DNA from: Bacteroidales bacterium
GTDB lineage: Bacteria; Bacteroidota; Bacteroidia; Bacteroidales; GCA-2748055
NCBI GenBank assembly: GCA_021740585.1
Contig: JAIOZM010000029.1
Location: 1-44,563, forward strand
Direction: 5' to 3'
Length of the DNA stretch: 44,563 bases
Under the pieces are notes generated by a model. It was not told the origin of the DNA, ran no database searches, and saw nothing but the letters and a program-made list of their open reading frames with translations. The position numbers were made by a program, and so were the translations under genes. Below, piece after piece: positions 18,320-23,896 of the stretch (position 1 is the stretch's first letter; the number at the start of each line of letters is the position of its first letter).

Positions 18320-18783
18320 TATACAAAATACAAAATGGGAACTATTCTGACCGAGTAGTTCCCATTTCATTCTTTAGATACCGTAGCATCTAAACAATGC
18401 CAAGTTACTGTTATTATGACCGGTTATTTTCACACTAGGTGCCATGATAACCTTTCTTCCACTCATACCGTTTTACCGGCTGTTACTGAAAGATTCACAA
18501 AATCCACTTCATAAATTCAGGTCTTACGATCTTAATCCATGTAGCTTAGGTGATTGATTTCCCGTTAAGGTCCTCTTTCGTTCCCAGGTTTTTGTGCCAG
18601 CCATTCAAAGATCATCGTAAACGATTTTCCCTTAGTTACCGGGTAATCCGGAGACGAATCTCCTTCTTACTTGCTACGCGACAGGGATTTATTCTTTCGA
18701 ATTTTCTCCTTAATCTCAGATTCCCGTTCCGAAGAACGTTTCACTTTGTTGTCAGCGTTGCAGTCTTTTATCGCTCACTTGGT
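18320..18783 (-). ncRNA. Candidate large structured noncoding RNA, about 460 nt
   Basis: This minus-strand transcript runs from a good promoter (18788-18818) to an intrinsic terminator (18333-18367) and contains no reading frame with a start codon of useful length. It is full of local hairpins with very stable loops: CGUUC(UUCG)GAACG at 18725-18738, GGAGA(UUCG)UCUCC at 18650-18663, UAGAUGC(UACG)GUAUCUA at 18375-18392, AUUC(GAAA)GAAU at 18691-18702, AAUC(UGA)GAUU at 18712-18722, AUCG(UUUA)CGAU at 18614-18625, a GUAA-capped stem at 18519-18532 and a 6-bp stem GGUUAU/AUAACC at 18422-18452. GGGA/UCCC (18684-18687/18722-18725) could close a three-way junction over two of them. It lacks the conserved cores of RNase P RNA, tmRNA and SRP RNA. 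I do not recognise the class. Confidence 0.6.
18333..18367 (-). terminator. Intrinsic terminator of the ~460-nt RNA
   Basis: A perfect 12-bp stem (AAATGGGAACTA / TAGTTCCCATTT) with an 11-nt loop. On the minus strand it is followed by TGTATTTTGTATAC, a T-rich tract. The loop contains CUCGGUC, which could pair with GACC and GAG at the predicted RNA 5' end (speculative). Confidence 0.75.
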
Positions 18784-18787
18784 CTAA

Positions 18788-18818
18788 CAAATATATATCA
18801 GGACTTATTTCTATGCAA
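18788..18818 (-). promoter_or_regulatory. Promoter of the ~460-nt RNA
   Basis: Minus-strand -33 TTG (18816-18818), a 20-nt spacer and -7 TATATTTG (18788-18795), an exact match to the Bacteroidota TAnnTTTG box. Transcription should start near 18781-18784. Confidence 0.7.
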
Positions 18819-19049
18819 GAAAAAAATGCTTTAGAAATGAACAAGATTTCAGCATGATTTATCAACAATTTGTTAATAAACCTGCTGGAGCTTAACTGCT
18901 TAGGCTTGCAAACAAAATTTAGGGATTATTTAAAGCAGTTATAAACAATCTGGCTCTCCAAAATAATTAAAATAATCTTTTCTTTGGAAAAAATTCAAAT
19001 ATAAAAAATGGTTTGGGAAATGAAAATATTATTCTTTTTACAGAAAATT

Positions 19050-19215
19050 TTGAAAGAAAAGAGGTTCAGACCTTCGGAGATGCATCTGGATGATGCGAGC
19101 CTGAATAGAACCTAATAACCAAAAATAACTAAACCTGATAATCCGAAATGGCGGTCTGAACCTCTGTAATAATACATCGAAGCAGGGTCATTTGTTTAAT
19201 ATTGATTTTCCTTTT
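19050..19215 (-). ncRNA. Candidate long-hairpin RNA, 6S-like layout
   Basis: A perfect 13-bp closing stem (AGAGGTTCAGACC at 19060-19072 with GGTCTGAACCTCT at 19153-19165) continues, after a 5-nt one-sided bulge, into a 6-bp stem (TTCGGA/TCCGAA), giving a 106-nt imperfect hairpin with a large internal loop and a small inner hairpin (GCAUC/GAUGC). On the minus strand it is followed by TTTTCTTTC, and a TAGATTTG box (19221-19228, TTG 17 nt further upstream) could start it near 19215. Long hairpins of about this size with a central bubble are typical of 6S RNA, including the short class described in Flavobacteria. It could instead be a cis element in the yedK 3' region. Confidence 0.45.
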
Positions 19216-19312
19216 TTGTACAAATCTAAGAGTACTCCATATAGGCAATTGCATTTGTTATGGATAACACACATCTGCAGCGCTTTCTCTCAAATAAATT
19301 CTAAATAAAGGA

Positions 19313-20053
19313 TTAGAATAGAATGTCTTCACTTTTATTATCCAGCGGATTATATTTTGAAGGTTTCAGCAATTCAGGATCCAGCTTATCCTTGTGATTC
19401 AGGAAAACTGATTTATTAATAGGGTAGGCTTCCAATTGTTTCTCATCGAGAGATTTAAAAAATCCTTCTACCTGTTCTTTTGACAGTTGTGAATTTATGT
19501 ATTCGCGTTCATCTTCAGGCGACAGGATGACAGGCATTCTGTTTTTTGAGTTATGAATCTTTTTCAGGAGTGGGTTAGCTTCAGTAGTAATAATGGATAT
19601 TGTTTTTATTAACCGACCTGATTCAGGGTCTTTCCAATTTTCATATAAGCCGGCAAAGGCAAATGCCTCGTCATCCTTTCTCTTGATATAAAAGGGAGTT
19701 TTTTCTTTTCCTTGGGTATGCCATTCAAAAAATCCATGGGCAAGCACCATACATCTCTGTGATCTGGCTGCTTTTCTGAATGAAGCCTTCTCAAAGATTG
19801 ATTCCGCTCTGGCATTAAAAGTTGCATTAGCTATCTTATTCGCAGTTTCCATATCTTTCACCCAGGATGGGATCAGACCCCACTGGTAAATCTGAATAGA
19901 ATTGGGTTGGTCTGATGTTATTACAGGAATATGTGGCTTTGAGAATGCCGGGAATATATTAGCCTGCATATATCGGGGATCTTCAATCATTGGAACATTA
20001 AAGCGTTTTTCCAGTTCTTGCCGGCTCAGATTTATTTCAACAAAATAGCACAT
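19313..20053 (-). CDS. yedK: SRAP-domain protein (YedK/HMCES family), abasic-site DNA-protein crosslinker
   Basis: The 246-residue protein starts MCYFVEINLS, placing the catalytic Cys at position 2 (exposed after Met removal), which forms a thiazolidine with abasic sites in single-stranded DNA. Other family residues are visible: NARAESI (Asn near 80), HGFFEW (catalytic Glu near 108) and IHNSKNRMPVIL (active-site His near 165). Length is normal. It protects stalled forks at abasic sites. It lies close to an SOS-like region (S24 repressor, dinB, dnaE), which fits damage-linked function, although no shared operator could be shown. Confidence 0.92.
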   Translation of the reverse strand: MCYFVEINLSRQELEKRFNVPMIEDPRYMQANIFPAFSKPHIPVITSDQPNSIQIYQWGLIPSWVKDMETANKIANATFNARAESIFEKASFRKAARSQRCMVLAHGFFEWHTQGKEKTPFYIKRKDDEAFAFAGLYENWKDPESGRLIKTISIITTEANPLLKKIHNSKNRMPVILSPEDEREYINSQLSKEQVEGFFKSLDEKQLEAYPINKSVFLNHKDKLDPELLKPSKYNPLDNKSEDILF

Positions 20054-20190
20054 AGATGTTTTATATTTCAGCTTCTTTCTAAAATTCTTTCAGGAGGTTT
20101 ACTATCCTTTTGTAAAATTATGAAAGAAAGATTTGAGAATGAAAATTAAACAATATATTTCATTCATTGTTTAAAAGGAAAACAGACTTA

Positions 20191-20796
20191 ATGACGCGTA
20201 ATAAAATCAGAAATATTCCCTTGTTTCCTTTAAATATATGTCTTTTCCCGGGAGAGGATCTTCCTTTAAAGATATTTGAACCTCGTTACAAGCAATTGAT
20301 TAACGACACGGTAGCCACAAATTCTACTTTTGGAATTCCTTTTGTTTTAAAAAATAAAATTCAAAACTTTGGTACTGAGGTCAAAATAAATCAAATTGTG
20401 GCGAAGAACACTTTAGGTGAAATGGTTATTATGATCGAAGGTTTTAGTAATTTCAGCCTTACCGACTATGATAAGAACTATAAAGACAAATTATATTCGG
20501 GAGGCCGTATTCTTGAAGTTAAACCGGGAGGGGAAATAACAGATCAGGAATTAATAAAAAGTATCTATTATTATGCTGAAATTGTAAATACTAACTTTTT
20601 AAAGGATTTAAAACCTGATCTTATGAGTTCTGATACTATCGCCCGTGCATTCAATCTAAGTCCCGAAGATAAATTCCGTTATATCAGCATGAACTCACAA
20701 AAAGAAAAGGAGAAGTTTATCCGTTTCAATTTAGACACCCTCTATAAACTTTCAGAACAGGAACGCTTATTAAACAAGGACTACTCACTTAATTAA
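20191..20796 (+). CDS. LON substrate-binding-domain protein (peptidase S16-like N-terminal domain only)
   Basis: Start chosen at ATG 20191, preceded by AAAAGGAAAA; a TTG at 20167 would extend it by 8 residues. The ~200-residue product carries the LON N-terminal fold at its start (IPLFPLNICLFPGEDLPLKI, FEPRYKQLI) followed by beta strands and a helical end. It lacks the AAA+ and protease domains of Lon, so it is one of the stand-alone LON-domain proteins whose role is unknown (perhaps protein recognition). Its 3' end overlaps the end of the convergent receiver gene by 8 bp. Confidence 0.85.
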   Translation: MTRNKIRNIPLFPLNICLFPGEDLPLKIFEPRYKQLINDTVATNSTFGIPFVLKNKIQNFGTEVKINQIVAKNTLGEMVIMIEGFSNFSLTDYDKNYKDKLYSGGRILEVKPGGEITDQELIKSIYYYAEIVNTNFLKDLKPDLMSSDTIARAFNLSPEDKFRYISMNSQKEKEKFIRFNLDTLYKLSEQERLLNKDYSLN

Positions 20797-21163
20797 TATT
20801 TTGAAATTCCAGTATTTTCTCTTTTAACTCGCCAAGACTTATGGGTTTTGTCAGATAGGCGTTAAATCCTAATTTAAGGAAACGCTCTTTATCACCAGCC
20901 ATTGCATACGCAGTAACTGCAATAACTGGTAATTCAGGAAAGATTTTACGCAATTCAAGGAGTGACTCCTCTCCTTCCATCACAGGCATTTTGATATCCA
21001 TCAGGACTAAATCAATATTCTTGCTTTGCTTTGCCTTCTCTACCGCTTCAAGTCCGTTTTGAGCCAATAGTACGGTATAGCCTAAAGATTGCAGAAATTC
21101 CTGCAATAATTCATAATTATCTTCTTGATCCTCAACGACCAATATTTGAAAATCTTTGTTCAT
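20789..21163 (-). CDS. Single-domain response regulator (CheY-like receiver)
   Basis: The 124-residue product is just a receiver domain: acidic pocket VVEDQED near 9-15, phosphoacceptor Asp in LVLMDIKMP (about 57), conserved Thr in VTAYA (about 85) and Lys in LTKPIS (about 108). No output domain follows. Such proteins relay phosphoryl groups from hybrid kinases; the partner kinase is not adjacent. It converges with and overlaps the LON-domain gene by 8 bp. Confidence 0.92.
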   Translation of the reverse strand: MNKDFQILVVEDQEDNYELLQEFLQSLGYTVLLAQNGLEAVEKAKQSKNIDLVLMDIKMPVMEGEESLLELRKIFPELPVIAVTAYAMAGDKERFLKLGFNAYLTKPISLGELKEKILEFQNIN

Positions 21164-21342
21164 ATTTAATATACTTATCCTTTTTCGTGCTGAAACTTAT
21201 CTTATTCCAGTCTGATTTCTATTTAACATAAGACCCTGATTGCTAGCAAAATAGTTTTTGTTAAATCAAAGTTAATTAATTAATTCAGACTAACCCTAAA
21301 AAAGTAATTGTTTAATATCATCTTATTATCATAAAAAGATAT

Positions 21343-22143
21343 CTATCTATTTATGCGTGATTTAAGAATATTCATTTCTTTCTTAATATGAGCAACGGTT
21401 TTTGTTAAATCAGACTGTGGAATATAAGGTTCGGGGATATCGGAACTTATATAATGAGTGAATCTCCATATTTCTCTGATATCCCTTACTTCCACATCAA
21501 ATGGCTCATAAATCGGATTGAGTGAAAAAAGAGTTAATTTCCCTTCTTCCGCTATTTTATTCTCGATAATTTTAAATACTATACCTTCATTTAAGGTTAA
21601 TATTACACAGGCATCACCACTCTTTACTTCTCTCCAATCCTGAACAAACTCACCGGTAACCCACGATTTATCAGGGATAGGTAACATTGAATCTCCATTC
21701 AACTGAAATGTTCTGTATTTTTTGTTACCTGAAAGAAATGGCAAGTTGAATACGGGTAACTCACTAATAAACTCAGGGTCTGAAAAACCATTGGTATATC
21801 CGGCTTTGGCCTTTTCGTTTACCATTTCAATATTCTCTTTGTTCTCATTGTTTACAGTGGTTGCCAGCACCCTCAGCTTGCTTCCGGAAATAAAAACATC
21901 CTGACCATGTTCAAGCTGGTAAATCTGACTTTCGCCGAGCAGTGACATATCTACTTTTAAAAGCGTATCAATCGCTATTCCAAAGTAATCGGAGAATTTG
22001 AGAAGAATTTCCAAGCCCGGTTCGGCCACCTTGTTCTCATAACCACTTAAGGTGGAGCGTTTCATATCAAGAGCAAAAGCCAACTCATCCTGTGTCTTTC
22101 CTCTTCTTTTCCTTAGAATCTTCATGTTTGAATTGAAATACAT
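21343..22143 (-). CDS. LexA-like XRE/S24 repressor
   Basis: The 266-residue protein has an N-terminal XRE helix-turn-helix (MKILRKRRGKTQDELAFALD ... KRSTLSGYEN, about 7-45) and a C-terminal S24 LexA/UmuD-type domain: an Ala-Gly self-cleavage candidate in EKAKAGYTNGF (about 107-117), the Ser nucleophile in LNGDSMLPIP (about 152) and the general-base Lys candidate in GIVFKIIEN (about 190). The arrangement fits a repressor that self-cleaves after DNA damage, filling the LexA role in Bacteroidota. It is divergent from dinB-dnaE, its probable targets. It also has a ~25-residue C-terminal helical tail (LTKTVAHIKKEMNILKSRIN). Confidence 0.88.
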   Translation of the reverse strand: MYFNSNMKILRKRRGKTQDELAFALDMKRSTLSGYENKVAEPGLEILLKFSDYFGIAIDTLLKVDMSLLGESQIYQLEHGQDVFISGSKLRVLATTVNNENKENIEMVNEKAKAGYTNGFSDPEFISELPVFNLPFLSGNKKYRTFQLNGDSMLPIPDKSWVTGEFVQDWREVKSGDACVILTLNEGIVFKIIENKIAEEGKLTLFSLNPIYEPFDVEVRDIREIWRFTHYISSDIPEPYIPQSDLTKTVAHIKKEMNILKSRINR

Positions 22144-22256
22144 AGTGTTTAAGTTTTAAATCAGAACCTACTCCTTTTCAGAAAACAAATCAGGAATATT
22201 TTCCGATCAATGTTTGTTGCTTTAATAAATAATGATTATATTATGATCGTAAATAT

Positions 22257-22302
22257 GATTAATTTTTAATCAAAAATAAATAATTAAAATATTACATGCA
22301 AA
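22257..22302 (-). promoter_or_regulatory. Promoter of the S24 repressor gene with a palindrome at the start site
   Basis: On the minus strand, -33 TTTG (22299-22302), 20 nt, -7 TATTTTTG (22271-22278). A perfect inverted repeat GATTAA-TTT-TTAATC (22257-22271) covers the predicted start site and could be the repressor's own operator. The same 327-bp interval is shared with the divergent dinB gene. Confidence 0.5.
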
Positions 22303-22334
22303 TAATTAAGTGAAAAAGTTGCTGGGTGCTGGTT

Positions 22335-22422
22335 TCCGCCGGCTGGCGGATGGTTACAGGTTTTTATAGATATCGTAAATTACCATGTATGCAACTGAAT
22401 ACAGACGCACGGCTGTGCGTCT
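22335..22422. repeat. Two REP-like hairpins with identical GGCT loops
   Basis: TCCGCC(GGCT)GGCGGA at 22335-22350 and AGACGCAC(GGCT)GTGCGTCT at 22403-22422 are perfect inverted repeats in the dinB upstream region. The second has the form of widespread bacterial repetitive extragenic palindromes. They lie between the repressor promoter and dinB. Confidence 0.6.
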
Positions 22423-22427
22423 CAACT

Positions 22428-22470
22428 ACCACACTAGCACACCAGCACATTAGCACACCACCACACTAAC
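22428..22470. repeat. CAC-rich low-complexity tract immediately upstream of dinB
   Basis: A 43-bp run of imperfect units such as ACCACACTAGC and ACCAGCACATTAGC reaches the dinB ATG and replaces a normal ribosome-binding region. A similar CAC-rich tract lies at the uvrA 3' end (40764-40832). Confidence 0.6.
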
Positions 22471-23649
22471 ATGAACCGAACAATCGTACATATGGATCTG
22501 GATACATTTTTTGTATCTGTGGAGCGACTGATAAACAGTAAACTGGCAGGAAAACCTGTTATTATTGGAGGGACTTCCGATCGCGGAGTGGTTGCCAGTT
22601 GTAGTTATGAGGCAAGAAGCTATGGAGTCCATTCGGCCATGCCCATGAGAATGGCTTTAAATCTGTGCAACGATGCCATTGTGGTTCGTGGCGACATGGA
22701 ACAATACTCGCGTTATTCGCATATGGTTACAGATATTATTGCCGAAAGTGCTCCTGTATATGAGAAAGCTTCCATTGATGAGCATTATATAGATATTACA
22801 GGAATGGATCGTTTCTTTGGGAGTCATAAATGGGCTCACGAACTCAGGGAACGAATAATACATGAAACAGGGCTCCCAATTTCGTTTGGTCTATCAGTAA
22901 ATAAAACCGTTAGTAAAATTGCCACAGGAGAAGCAAAACCCAATGGAGAGAAATATGTTGAAGCCGGATTAATACAAGACTTTCTTTCGCCATTATCTAT
23001 TCGTAAGATTCCCATGATTGGCAAACAGACCTTTCATCTCCTGCGATCGATGGGAATCGTTACCATTGATACCCTCAGGCAGATTCCTCCTGAAATGATG
23101 GAAAAGCTGCTTGGAAAAAATGGCTCTGTAATATGGAAGCGGGCCAATGGTATCGATCACAGTCTGGTAACCCCCTATTCCGAACGAAAATCTATAAGCA
23201 CTGAGCATACTTTCGATAAAGATACCGCTGATATTGCATACCTTAAAGAACTTCTGGTGGGTATGGTTGAAAAGATTTCTTATGAACTGCGGAAAAAGCA
23301 GAAGCTCACTTCATGCATCACGGTAAAAATACGATATTCCAATTTTGACACGCATAATCTACAGAAACGAATTCAATATACATCCCTGGATCATGTTCTC
23401 ATTCCTATCGCCAAAGAGCTTTTCGACAGACTTTATAGCAGAAGAATGCTGATAAGACTCATCGGCGTAAAATTCAGTCACCTGGTACAGGGAGTACAAC
23501 AACTAAATATGTTCGAAGACACATCGGAAATGATAAATCTGTATCTGACTATGGATAAACTAAGGAATCGCTATGGAAAGGATGCGGTAGGAAGAGCTGT
23601 TTCTCACCGGCCATTGAAACCGGCTCTGCCCTACCCGACTATTTCCTGA
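22471..23649 (+). CDS. dinB: DNA polymerase IV, Y family
   Basis: The 392-residue lesion-bypass polymerase has the Y-family motifs HMDLDTFFVSVE (first catalytic Asp, residues 7-18), ASCSYEARSYGVHSAMPM, SIDEHYIDITG (catalytic Asp-Glu near 104-105, usual Ala replaced by His), the helix-hairpin-helix region RKIPMIGKQT and a little-finger domain. A clamp-binding peptide QQLNMFED lies near residue 345. Start codon is the ATG at 22471. It is divergent from the S24 repressor and followed on the same strand by dnaE, the Bacteroidota form of a damage-inducible mutagenesis cassette. Confidence 0.92.
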   Translation: MNRTIVHMDLDTFFVSVERLINSKLAGKPVIIGGTSDRGVVASCSYEARSYGVHSAMPMRMALNLCNDAIVVRGDMEQYSRYSHMVTDIIAESAPVYEKASIDEHYIDITGMDRFFGSHKWAHELRERIIHETGLPISFGLSVNKTVSKIATGEAKPNGEKYVEAGLIQDFLSPLSIRKIPMIGKQTFHLLRSMGIVTIDTLRQIPPEMMEKLLGKNGSVIWKRANGIDHSLVTPYSERKSISTEHTFDKDTADIAYLKELLVGMVEKISYELRKKQKLTSCITVKIRYSNFDTHNLQKRIQYTSLDHVLIPIAKELFDRLYSRRMLIRLIGVKFSHLVQGVQQLNMFEDTSEMINLYLTMDKLRNRYGKDAVGRAVSHRPLKPALPYPTIS

Positions 23650-23714
23650 TAGCCAGCTCTCTGTTACAGAAGCAAGATTTTGCATCTCAAAATTAAGAGA
23701 CTGATAGATATTAA

Positions 23715-23877
23715 GAGAATACCCGGGATTCGCACTGAAAAAATTCAGCATAAACTCAACTAAAACTTCTATTTCGCTATCGCTCATGAAAACTTTATAT
23801 ACCAATTGCCTGTACCCTGATCCCGGGAGAATACCCGGGATTCGTTCAACTAAAACTTCTATTTCGCTATCGCTCAT
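23715..23877. repeat. Duplicated 18-bp and 32-bp units between dinB and dnaE
   Basis: GAGAATACCCGGGATTCG occurs at 23715-23732 and 23827-23844; a 32-bp unit beginning TCAACTAAAACTTC and ending CGCTATCGCTCAT occurs at 23756-23787 and 23846-23877. In the first copy the two units are 23 nt apart, in the second 1 nt. On the minus strand each 32-bp unit would encode MSDSEIEVLV. The duplication fills most of the 247-bp gap between the two polymerase genes. Confidence 0.85.
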
Positions 23878-23896
23878 ATAAGTTAAGTTTCACTGA

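Noticed and set aside
18320..18783. RNase P RNA or tmRNA as identity of the large RNA
   Set aside because: The length fits, but the conserved GAGGAAAGUCC-type core and ACAGAA segment of RNase P RNA are absent, and there is no tRNA-like end or tag reading frame of tmRNA.
18550..18834. Plus-strand 94-codon reading frame across the large RNA candidate
   Set aside because: No recognisable domain; it runs antisense to a unit with promoter, terminator and hairpins, and its codons follow the hairpin arms rather than a protein pattern.
23560..23877. 105-codon minus-strand frame with MSDSEIEVLVE twice
   Set aside because: It overlaps the 3' end of dinB in antisense and its repeated start is explained by the duplicated 32-bp unit; kept only as a repeat observation.
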